This document shows positions 5,804 through 12,736 of a stretch of 24,160 nt of DNA, in pieces. A model generated the notes under the pieces. That model had not been told where the DNA came from and searched no databases. It saw only the letters and a list, made by a program, of their open reading frames with translations. Source of the DNA: CAUZEO01 sp963578625 (GTDB lineage: Bacteria > Verrucomicrobiota > Kiritimatiellia > SLOV01); NCBI GenBank assembly GCA_963578625.1, contig CAUZEO010000035.1, positions 1-24,160 of the forward strand, given 5' to 3'. The translations under genes and the position numbers were made by a program. Every line of letters begins with the position of its first letter. Position 1 is the stretch's first letter.

Positions 5804-8329
5804 TCACTGGCTTCCGTCTCCCCTTTGCACAACCCACACGTCGTTCAGAATCGATGCGAACCCGCCGTCCCGCACCCAATGGTGGATCATGTGCCACGGC
5901 TTGCGCAGGGGGGAAATCAGCAGGTTCACCCGGTCCTGGTCCACGATATCGGCAGGCACGTCCCAGGCGAGGATGCCGCCGGGATCAAACCGGCCCTCAA
6001 AACCGGCGGGAACTCGCCAGAACCGGCCGGCCAGCAGGTTTTCGTTTGCCATCACATGGTATGCGCGATCCACCCCGTCCGGGCTGTAACAATGCAGGAA
6101 CACGGTCAGCCGCTGGCCGGTGTAGGCTCGTAGTCCTTCAACCGTCACGTTCAACCACTGCGGCTGGACCCAGCCGGAGTGACCGGGCGCCCAGGCCTGG
6201 GAGTAGTCCACGCAACTTGGATCCAGGGTGATGCCGTGCCCGCTCACCGGGACGTGGTTTTCCTTCACGGCGTGAGCCTGCTGTCCGTAACAACGCTCCC
6301 GGAAGCACTCGTAGGCGAGGAGAATCCTGTCGTCGGCGCCCAGGAATTCGTCCCGGAACCAGGCCTGCAAGGTTTCGCTGTCGGCGGTCAGGTCGAAGTC
6401 GCTGAAGACCAGTGGCGAGAAGTGTTCAGCATCGACGGCAACTTCCGCTGCGCGAACATTCCAGAGGCGAACGTACGGCTGTTGCTCCGTCAGGCGGAGC
6501 CGATGTCGGCCGTCCGAGGGTGCCGTGTCTCGCCGGCCGTCCGCGGATTCCACCGTCACTTCCTTTCCTCGGGGCAACGCAACGTCCATCTGGAGTTCTC
6601 CCGGAGAGAGCTTCGCCACGTAGGTGTGAGGCGGATCCGAGTTGGGAAACTCCTTGGCAATCCAGTGTTCACCGCGGACCTCGAGCCGATCGGGCCGAAC
6701 GGCGGGGCCTTGCACGGCGACCTCCCACCGGACCGGACCCGGCATCACCGGGCCGATGGCCACGAGGTGCCAAGCGTCTTTGAAGGGACTCTTCACTGCG
6801 TGCAGGACCAGCTCGCCCTGGGTCCAGTCTGTCTGCTCCGGCCGCACGGGCAGATCCCAGGCGCACAGCGGCATCGCGCTCATCTCTCGTAGCGCGTTAA
6901 ACGCAAACGAAACGGTGCATCCCTCGTCCGTCCGATCCACGTGGACGCTCACATCGTCCACTGCATCGGCTACCGACAGGGTCTCCACATCATCCACATA
7001 ACAAGCCTCGGAACCATCCTCTGCCAGCCGCGCGTAGTGGTAGTGCGGCTCGCATCCGGGATGAACAAACGCCGCGTGCAGTCGCGGTTCATCGACGACG
7101 ACGAAGTCGGGATGGACAACCGGTTTGCCGTAGAAGCTGTTGCCGACAAACGCGTCGGTATGACCACTGACTCGAACCGGCTGGGTCGGGCAGTTGCGCA
7201 GGTAGTAGTCGCGCAACCCGCGGCCGTTGGCCACGGCCACCCGTTCGCCCTCGCGGATCTGCCGGGCGATCTTCTCGATCGCCTGGCGGTTGTACGCGAC
7301 CACCGTGCCCGCCCCGACGCGCTCGAGGCCGATGCTCGTGACATCCGGTCCGCCCAGGCTGCGAGATGTGTCGACGAACGCATCCATCTGATCGAACGCC
7401 CGCCAGCATTCCTCCCCGAGTTCGAAACTGGTCTCCTCCCGGTTTACACAGGAGATATCGAGGGAGTAATTCAGGAAGTAGTCGTGTCCCAGCACTGGGC
7501 AGGAGGAGTACTGGTGCACCATCATCACGTGGTCCGGCGAGGGAGGCACGGGAATGCGGAAGTTCTCGCCGGCGGGAAAATAGGGCAGGCTGGGCATGGC
7601 GGAATGGTTGATCTCCCAGGCGCCGTCGCGATGATTGTGCTCCGAGACCAGTCCGCCGATCAGCTCGAATCCCATGCGCCCGGCCACGCGGGCCAGGGAC
7701 GTCGAATGACAGTACGTACAGAATGCATCGGCTCGCTCGAACCCGAGCTTCAGCCAGCGTCGCCGGAACTCCGCCAGCAGGCGCTCGATCTGGTCGTCCC
7801 CATACCGGTACCAGTTCGGGTTGCTGAATTCGCCTTCCCCGGCGCCCGCGGCAAGGTCGTTGGGGAGCAGGTGGGGCGTGATCACATCGCCGTATCTTCG
7901 TTCAAAAAGCCGCAGTCGTGCCAACTGGTCCGACGTCACCGAAGAGAGAAAAGGCCAGAAGTCGGCGGTCAGGAAATTGCCGTGGATATTCTCGCCGTAA
8001 TCTTCGGGCGTCAGGGTGATGGCGAAGCGGAAGAGATGGTACGTGTCATCGACGACCGCGAGATACCGATAGGCGCTCCCGTCGGGCACGGGATCCCGAT
8101 CCGGACTCACAAAGTAATTGCCACATTCCGCCACCTGCAGGTTCGCGCGGCCGACGCCATCGCTCCAGCGCAGCGGAATCGCCTCCGCTTGACGGTCCCC
8201 TTGTCCGGCGTGTCTGTGCAGCCACGCGGCGTCCAGCTTCCCTTCGGGAGACGTCCCCGACACCTCCACCGACACTTCCTCGCCGGGCGAGATCAACGTT
8301 GAACTGAGGCGAATGGTCCACTTTTCCAT
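5804..8329 (-). CDS. Large protein of unknown function (841 aa), possible polysaccharide-deacetylase-like core
   Basis: I do not recognise this protein. It lacks a signal peptide or membrane helices, so it is probably cytoplasmic. The first about 90 residues are beta-rich (LISPGEEVSVEVSG) and resemble an immunoglobulin-like domain. Residues about 115-400 look like an alpha/beta barrel: TADFWPFLSSV, FCTYCHSTSLARVAGRMGF, and HNHRDGAWEINHSAMPSLPY. The Cys-X2-Cys-His and His-rich stretch could bind metal, and HSTSLARVAGRMGFE is reminiscent of deacetylase/GH57-type barrels, a weak resemblance. Residues about 470-600 are beta-rich. The C-terminal part (from about 650) looks like a jelly-roll (YTGQRLTVFLHCYSP). 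ATG at 8329 has no strong ribosome site. Neighbouring genes handle carbohydrates, so a carbohydrate role is likely but unproven. Confidence 0.75.
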   Translation of the reverse strand: MEKWTIRLSSTLISPGEEVSVEVSGTSPEGKLDAAWLHRHAGQGDRQAEAIPLRWSDGVGRANLQVAECGNYFVSPDRDPVPDGSAYRYLAVVDDTYHLFRFAITLTPEDYGENIHGNFLTADFWPFLSSVTSDQLARLRLFERRYGDVITPHLLPNDLAAGAGEGEFSNPNWYRYGDDQIERLLAEFRRRWLKLGFERADAFCTYCHSTSLARVAGRMGFELIGGLVSEHNHRDGAWEINHSAMPSLPYFPAGENFRIPVPPSPDHVMMVHQYSSCPVLGHDYFLNYSLDISCVNREETSFELGEECWRAFDQMDAFVDTSRSLGGPDVTSIGLERVGAGTVVAYNRQAIEKIARQIREGERVAVANGRGLRDYYLRNCPTQPVRVSGHTDAFVGNSFYGKPVVHPDFVVVDEPRLHAAFVHPGCEPHYHYARLAEDGSEACYVDDVETLSVADAVDDVSVHVDRTDEGCTVSFAFNALREMSAMPLCAWDLPVRPEQTDWTQGELVLHAVKSPFKDAWHLVAIGPVMPGPVRWEVAVQGPAVRPDRLEVRGEHWIAKEFPNSDPPHTYVAKLSPGELQMDVALPRGKEVTVESADGRRDTAPSDGRHRLRLTEQQPYVRLWNVRAAEVAVDAEHFSPLVFSDFDLTADSETLQAWFRDEFLGADDRILLAYECFRERCYGQQAHAVKENHVPVSGHGITLDPSCVDYSQAWAPGHSGWVQPQWLNVTVEGLRAYTGQRLTVFLHCYSPDGVDRAYHVMANENLLAGRFWRVPAGFEGRFDPGGILAWDVPADIVDQDRVNLLISPLRKPWHMIHHWVRDGGFASILNDVWVVQRGDGSQ

Positions 8330-8400
8330 GGCAACGGATACCGTACTACAAACGGTCCAATTATTCGTTGTTTGAGAAGATATTGATAGCTCAATGTTTC

Positions 8401-8449
8401 ACCACGGAGACACGGAGGCCAATTCAACATTTCTCCGTGCCCCCGTGGT
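8401..8449. repeat. Inverted repeat of the ACCACGGAGACACGGAG type
   Basis: Seventeen bases at 8401-8417 are complementary to 8433-8449 with three mismatches, leaving a 15-base loop. The sequence belongs to a CCACGGAGACACGGAGG style of intergenic repeat that I recall as common in many environmental genomes. A related half (TCCGTGGACTCCGTGCGCTC) occurs at 18631-18650. Confidence 0.65.
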
Positions 8450-8474
8450 TCATTCGTTTTTCAAGATGGATTTG

Positions 8475-8533
8475 AACCGCGAATGGACGCGAATGAGGGA
8501 AAAATTAGCGTACATTTGCGTTCATTAGCGGTT
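8475..8533. repeat. Inverted repeat of the AACCGCGAATGGACGCGAATG type
   Basis: Twenty-one bases at 8475-8495 pair with 8513-8533 with three mismatches around a 17-base A-rich loop. The arms themselves contain an internal repeat (CGCGAATG, two and a half times). This is another dispersed intergenic repeat class, different in sequence from the adjacent one. Confidence 0.65.
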
Positions 8534-8538
8534 CTATT

Positions 8539-8555
8539 TTTGGTTGCGGCTTTGC
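8539..8555 (+). repeat. 17-base direct repeat, copy 1
   Basis: TTTGGTTGCGGCTTTGC is identical to 18881-18897. Both copies sit in intergenic DNA next to other dispersed repeats, so this is probably part of a multi-copy intergenic element. Confidence 0.5.
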
Positions 8556-8646
8556 TACCCTGGGCTGGGCCTTAGGCAAAAAGGGAGCACTTCTGCCCCG
8601 CAGATCTAACACTTTTTCGTCGCGAGACCGTGGAGCGCCCGTCAGG

Positions 8647-9003
8647 ATGAGTCGAAACGTTGATTCGCCATTTATGAACTACGTGCCATCGAAGCAATCG
8701 AAGCTGAACCTGTGGGATACCTGGGTGTATGTGACAGAGGATGATGCCATTCATCTCTTCTACCTGGCGACGCTTCCGAATGATCCCCTTGGTTACGCCG
8801 GACATGCCGTGAGCCGGGACTGGCTGCACTGGGAGGAACTGCCACGGATTCAGGTCGGCGGGGACGAGGGGGAATGGGACGCGGGACCTGTCGGTACCGG
8901 CATGGTCTTCCGCTATGACGACGGCCGCTACTACATGAGCTACACCGGAGACTTCGACGGTGATCAGCAGGCGCACCAACTTGAACCCTTGCGGACAGCA
9001 TAA
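8647..9003 (+). pseudogene. GH43/GH32-type beta-propeller glycosidase, N-terminal fragment
   Basis: The 118-residue product matches only the first one to two blades of a five-bladed propeller glycosidase, a fold normally needing 300 or more residues. Diagnostic stretches are LNLWDTWVYVTEDDAIHLFY (the first blade, with the Asp that usually acts as nucleophile or fixer), HAVSRDWLHWEELP and AGPVGTGMVFRYDDGRYYMSYTGD. Family resemblance stops abruptly at about GDFDGDQQ (base ~8965); the remaining AHQLEPLRTA is unrelated, then a stop. There is no signal peptide. A GGAG ribosome site precedes the ATG. The fragment most likely arose by deletion of the 3' two thirds, which brought the next gene close. 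It is unlikely to be a working enzyme. Confidence 0.7.
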
Positions 9004-9030
9004 GGCAGAGGCAGACGGCCTGGAGTTCAA

Positions 9031-9647
9031 ATGAGCATTCGATACTTTGTCGCCTTTTTCGGAATCCTTCTGCTTGGCTCCTACCCCGGTCGGTCGGCGG
9101 TTACGGACCTGCGCATCACGGAAGTCGATCCGCTGGGGGACTGGGTGGAAATCACCCATTTCAGCGATATGGCCTTCGTGAACGGCGCCACGCGGGGTTT
9201 CTGCAAGCGGTTCAACTACGCCAACAGTATCAATATCGGCGAGAGCTTCGGGCCCGGGAATCGAAAACCTTTAACATTTCGCTGCACGACACGCTGAGCG
9301 ACGTCTGGCTCTATGTCGGCACGGCGGGATTCGGACAAGATGCCGGCGGGGAAGTGTACTTCTGCGTCTCGGCCACCGGCGGGCCCACCGGAACCTCCGG
9401 TGTCGTGTACAAGATCATACCCCTCATCGGACTCAACGATATCGACATTGCCGGCGCCGACGCGGTCCTGGAAGTGGTGCGCGACAGCTCCGTGAGCGGC
9501 GTGAGCGTGGAAGCCAGCACCGATCCGGCCGATCCCGCGTCGTGGTCCGGCAAGGCAGCCAGCGTCGTGTCCGTTCAACCCGGCGTGGATGAAGCAAGGG
9601 TCACCCGAAACGGCGGCAGCGAGAATTACCGCGTCCGCGGACCGTAG
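9031..9647 (+). pseudogene. Exported lamin-tail-like protein, interrupted by a one-base frameshift
   Basis: The ATG follows a good ribosome site (GGAG, 5-base gap) and starts a signal peptide (RYFVAFFGILLLGSYPGRSA). The first frame gives TDLRITEVDPLGDWVEITH and then INIGESFGPG, the pattern of lamin-tail-like beta domains. Near 9255-9262 the sense continues in another frame as ESKTFNISLHDTLSDVWLYVG and runs to the stop at 9647 (NYRVRGP). One extra G in the run after GGGCCC would restore a single frame of about 205 residues, so this is a one-base deletion or a sequencing error. As written, the first frame ends at 9297 after 88 residues. The C-terminal domain resembles the end of the exported protein at 4493. 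The intact protein would be extracellular; its function is unknown. Confidence 0.7.
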
Positions 9648-9729
9648 CAGCGACAAATGCCAGGTCCGTACGGATCCAGAACCCGACTCCCGGCGCTGTT
9701 GTTGGATGCTGTATAGGTCCTGTACAGGA

Positions 9730-10557
9730 TCACCCGTGGGAAAGTTCACGGAACACACGTTGCGCCAGGTCCCGAACCGTGACATCCGGCAGCAGGGGCT
9801 GATGGCTGGTCACGTACCCATCGTAACCAATCGACCGCAACGCGGCGAAGTAGAGCTCCAAATCGATTCCCCCCGCATCGCCAATCACCAGTCGGTCGTA
9901 CCGAACGGTTCCGCTGCGGGTCGGGGCCGGCAGGCTCCCCTTTTCGTTCAACCGGATGTTTTGAACGTATACGTTGAACACGCGGCCGGCCAGGGGGGCA
10001 AGATCGTCGGGGCCGTATCCCTCGCCGCACAACACCAGGTTCACCGGATCAACCAGGATTCCAAAATTGTCCCGATCGATGCGGCACACCATGTCCACGC
10101 ACTGCGCAACCGTTTCGAAGGGGCTGTTGGTATGGGTCTCGTGCACCAGGCGAATACCCCGCTCGGCCGCCTCGTCGGCGCCTCGTCGAACCCAGGCGAT
10201 GTCCTCCTCCGTATTCACGGTGACGCGAATCAATTCGGCCCCCACCCGGTCCGCCATCTCGACGTCCCTCGCAAACGCGCGCTGGGCCGCGTCGAGGTCA
10301 GCGCGATCCGGCTGAAAACATCCGCTCAATGCCACCATCGACGCGCGAAGTCCCCTGGTATCCAGAACCGCCCGAACCGAGCTCGCCTCCTCGTCGGTCG
10401 CATCGAAGGCCAACTGCCAGGGACGCAGCTCCAGCGCGTCGTAGCCGGTGTCCACCGCGATGTCCGCCAACGTTTCGAAGGTAACGGCCGGAGCATCGTG
10501 TATGTTTTCCAGCTCCGCGATGCGTCCTGAAATGGATCGCTTCATCGGCGGCCGCAT
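9730..10557 (-). CDS. Sugar phosphate isomerase/epimerase-like TIM-barrel protein
   Basis: A 275-residue cytoplasmic protein of the xylose isomerase-like (AP endonuclease 2) superfamily. Barrel strands are visible in order: YDALELRPW, ASMVALSGC, GAELIRVTVNT, IRLVHETHTN (with the metal-binding Glu), NFGILVDPVNL (with Asp), RVFNVYVQNI and GYDGYVTSHQP. Two ligand positions look changed: the usual His-X-Lys/His-Asp strand reads NVYVQNI, and the final Glu is His or Gln (SHQP). A metal-dependent isomerase or epimerase acting on a sugar from the local importer is the natural guess, but the substrate is open. The start is ATG 10557, with GGAGG nine bases upstream. The longer open frame to 10680 overlaps the preceding gene and is not needed. 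The gene begins one base after that gene's stop. Confidence 0.85.
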   Translation of the reverse strand: MRPPMKRSISGRIAELENIHDAPAVTFETLADIAVDTGYDALELRPWQLAFDATDEEASSVRAVLDTRGLRASMVALSGCFQPDRADLDAAQRAFARDVEMADRVGAELIRVTVNTEEDIAWVRRGADEAAERGIRLVHETHTNSPFETVAQCVDMVCRIDRDNFGILVDPVNLVLCGEGYGPDDLAPLAGRVFNVYVQNIRLNEKGSLPAPTRSGTVRYDRLVIGDAGGIDLELYFAALRSIGYDGYVTSHQPLLPDVTVRDLAQRVFRELSHG

Positions 10558-10558
10558 T

Positions 10559-10804
10559 TCAATTTGCCTCCGCAACAATTCGCGGCCTAAACCAGTCGGC
10601 ACTCGCCGTGCGATGGGGGCCGTCGGATACGAACTCCACCATGACTTCCAATCCCGCGTAGGCGGAAACATCCACGTCAAAAACCCGCCTTGCGAACGGC
10701 CGCGGGCCCGGATCCAGTCGCATCACTTCCGCGCCGTTGATTCGAATCACCCCGTCTCCGGTGGGGCCAATGGATTCGTCGCGCATGGCATAGGCACCCT
10801 GCAT
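10559..10804 (-). CDS. Short protein equal to a C-terminal carbohydrate-binding-like domain (probable gene remnant)
   Basis: The 81 residues align with the last ~85 residues of the DUF6259-like protein at 15875-18556: GDGVIRINGAEVMRLDPG against GDAVVRINGQEVVRMPPG, then FDVDVSAYAGLEVMVEF against FDQDISEFAGRHAVLEF, and a shared W..P.IV ending. In the larger protein this is a terminal beta-sandwich, plausibly a glycan-binding module of NPCBM-like type. Here the domain lacks its first strands and any catalytic part, and there is no signal peptide. A strong ribosome site (GGGAGGAGG) lies about 10 bases before the ATG and the stop adjoins the isomerase start, so it may still be translated as the leading gene of that pair. 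The most economical reading is an N-terminally deleted relative of the DUF6259-like gene. Confidence 0.55.
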   Translation of the reverse strand: MQGAYAMRDESIGPTGDGVIRINGAEVMRLDPGPRPFARRVFDVDVSAYAGLEVMVEFVSDGPHRTASADWFRPRIVAEAN

Positions 10805-11056
10805 GCTCTTTCAACCTCCTCCCTTCAAACACGGCCGACATGGTAGACGCGGGACATTCGGCGACCCAGAAAAAAGTGAGGTGCCGAGCTCACACCAGCT
10901 CCGGGAAAATACTTTCCGCATGCCATGTAGCATGGGCGTCCCGCCGGCAGTCTGCGAACAACAAGGAGGGCCCGCGCACATTCCCGTACCCTCAGGCGCC
11001 TTTTCACAATTTCTCCCGACAGCCGGAAATTCTGGCGCATTCCAGCACAACCAGCC
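10805..11056. other. Short intergenic region between divergent genes
   Basis: About 250 bases separating the minus-strand isomerase pair from the plus-strand GH20-like gene. The polypurine GGGAGGAGG on the minus strand is the ribosome site of the 81-residue gene. I see no RNA gene, clear promoter or long repeat. Confidence 0.4.
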
Positions 11057-11965
11057 ATGATCTTTCATATGGAGAAACAAACGATCTGGGCCCACCTCGT
11101 GCATTTGAGCATGAACATGTGGTCCGACCGGGATCGCTATTCCGAGCTGCCCTTTGACCTGGCACTGTGGAAGGACCTGAGGGAAAGGATGGCCTCCGCC
11201 GGCGTGAACATGGTGGTGCTGGACCTGGGGGACGGCGTTGTCTACGAAAGCCACCCGGAGATCGCAGTGCACAATGCGTGGACTCCCGCGCGGCTGCGCG
11301 AAGAACTCGACCGCATGCGGCAAATGGGGTTGGAACCCATTCCCAAGCTCAACTTCGCCACCAGCCACGACGCGTGGCTTGGGCCATACGCGCGATGCAT
11401 CTCCACCGAAGCATATTACCGGGTGTGTTCGGACCTGATCGCGGAAACCATCGGCCTCTTCGACCAGCCCCGTTTTTTTCATCTCGGGATGGACGAGGAG
11501 GAACTGGATGCGCAACGGAACCATGACTACATCGTGATTCGACAGGGAAAGCTGTTCTGGCACGACCTCAATTTCCTTTTCGATCAGGTCGAACAGACCG
11601 GTGTACGCCCGTGGATCTGGGCGGACATGATCCGCCGGATGGACGAGAACGAATACCTGCAAAACATGTCGAAGTCTGTTTTGCAGAGCAACTGGTTTTA
11701 CGATCCGGAATGGTCGAAAGAGGTCGTGAGCGTTCGAAACTACCTGACGCTCGAAGAACACGGGTTCGACCAGGTTCCGACGGGGAGCAACTGCGTCTGC
11801 CCAAGCAGTTTCCCGGACACGGTGGGGTTTTCACGAAAGCACATCATGCCCGAACGTCTGCACGGATTCATGCAAACCACATGGAAGCCGACGCTGCCCG
11901 AGTTCCGGGATGTGCACCTCGAGGCCATCGAGGTGATCCGGCGGGCAATTGGGGACACGACATAG
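11057..11965 (+). CDS. GH20-like TIM-barrel glycoside hydrolase
   Basis: A 302-residue protein with the core of a GH20-type barrel. Residues 141-148 read FHLGMDEE, matching the H-x-G-x-D-E signature whose Asp-Glu pair carries out substrate-assisted hydrolysis of N-acetylhexosaminides. Other barrel strands are NMVVLDLGDG, GLEPIPKLNFA, RPWIWADM and SVLQSNWFYDP. It lacks the N-terminal GH20 zincin-like domain and a signal peptide and is shorter than standard hexosaminidases, so it belongs to a minimal, divergent branch and its exact substrate is uncertain. ATG 11057 and an in-frame ATG at 11069 are both possible; neither has a strong ribosome site. It converges with the damaged GH32-like gene downstream. 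The large minus-strand frame opposite it is a shadow. Confidence 0.8.
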   Translation: MIFHMEKQTIWAHLVHLSMNMWSDRDRYSELPFDLALWKDLRERMASAGVNMVVLDLGDGVVYESHPEIAVHNAWTPARLREELDRMRQMGLEPIPKLNFATSHDAWLGPYARCISTEAYYRVCSDLIAETIGLFDQPRFFHLGMDEEELDAQRNHDYIVIRQGKLFWHDLNFLFDQVEQTGVRPWIWADMIRRMDENEYLQNMSKSVLQSNWFYDPEWSKEVVSVRNYLTLEEHGFDQVPTGSNCVCPSSFPDTVGFSRKHIMPERLHGFMQTTWKPTLPEFRDVHLEAIEVIRRAIGDTT

Positions 11966-12002
11966 CCCCTCCACGACCACGGCGCGGGAATCCAACCCTA
12001 GG

Positions 12003-12622
12003 CTACGCGACCGGGGGAGACACGAGCTGGATGGAATACAACGATGCGTTGCGCAGGAAAAACCTCAACCGGAGCCGGCCCGTGTGCGGAATCTCTTCGT
12101 AGTGTTTCCAGGTAACGGCCGCGTTGATGCTGTCACGGGTGTAGGTGTTGCAATCAGCGCGGGCGCATCCCTCAAACACCTTTTCGTTCTCGTCCGTGGC
12201 CTCCACGTCAATGTATCCGCCCTCGCCGCACGCCGCGTTGATCACCAGCTGCTTTCCGTCCGTGCGGAGGGCGCGCGTGATGACGATGCCCTCGCGCACA
12301 GGACCGACCCCAGGAAGCCAAGATTTGGCCGGTCGCGGCCCGGAGCGGCCGCGCCCGGATCCACGCTACCCGGATTGATGCCCCAGTTTTCGTACCAGCA
12401 TCTGAACTCCCCCGCGTCGCCGTCGCGCAACACGGTCCAGCCGTTGACCGTGAAATACGGCACGTTCTCCCACGGACGATTCTTCTGAATCAGCGGCCCC
12501 GGCTCCTTCACGGGACTGTGAAACGTTTTCGTGACGTCCTGGATCTGCTCCAGCACCACGTTGTCGAAAAAATATTGCGGCACATGCCCGACCAGTAGTA
12601 TGGTGCTATCCATGAAATTCAT
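12003..12622 (-). pseudogene. GH32-like (beta-fructosidase-superfamily) gene with its central part deleted
   Basis: Two ends of one protein remain. The first about 85 residues after ATG 12622 read YFFDNVVLEQIQDVTKTFHS, KNRPWENVPYFTVNG and EFRCWYENWG, the N-terminus of a GH32-like family common in Planctomycetes-type genomes. The last about 98 residues (12299 to 12003, another frame) read REGIVITRALRTDGKQLVIN, GGYIDVEATDENEKVF and RDSINAAVTW, the C-terminal sandwich of the same family. Intact relatives have around 450-500 residues, so some 300 are missing at a GC-rich junction near 12305-12375, and the frames no longer match. A strong ribosome site (AGGGAGGAA) is still present. It is probably inactive; the alternative is an assembly collapse. 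Confidence 0.7.
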
Positions 12623-12675
12623 GGCAAAGTTCCTCCCTTTCGTCTTCTAATTCACCATCGTTCATATGCTTATTT

Positions 12676-12703
12676 TTGAAAGCCATTTTCCAGAATGTAT
12701 GAC
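12676..12703 (+). promoter_or_regulatory. Possible sigma-70-like promoter for the DUF4091 gene
   Basis: TTGAAA (12676-12681) and TATGAC (12698-12703) are separated by 16 bases and end 33 bases before the ATG at 12737. The stretch is unusually AT-rich for this window. It is a pattern match only. Confidence 0.3.
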
Positions 12704-12736
12704 CAAGGCCGTAGCATGATCAAGGAGAGACATCTC

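Larger units (their letters stand above)
8330..8646. other. Intergenic region with two dispersed-type inverted repeats
   Basis: This is the divergent spacer between the 841-residue gene and the truncated glycosidase fragment. It carries the inverted repeats at 8401-8449 and 8475-8533 and the 17-base TTTGGTTGCGGCTTTGC motif at 8539-8555, which recurs exactly at 18881-18897. No coding region is evident. Confidence 0.6.

Noticed and set aside
6941..8302. 453-codon open frame on the plus strand
   Set aside because: Antisense to the 841-residue gene; its composition is that of a shadow frame and no family motif is visible.
10557..10680. Longer N-terminus for the isomerase-like protein
   Set aside because: The extra 41 residues overlap the 81-residue gene and are Arg/Pro/Trp-rich shadow sequence; GGAGG sits at the right distance from ATG 10557.
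10811..11761. 316-codon open frame on the minus strand
   Set aside because: Opposite the GH20-like gene, whose H-x-G-x-D-E motif shows that the plus strand is coding.
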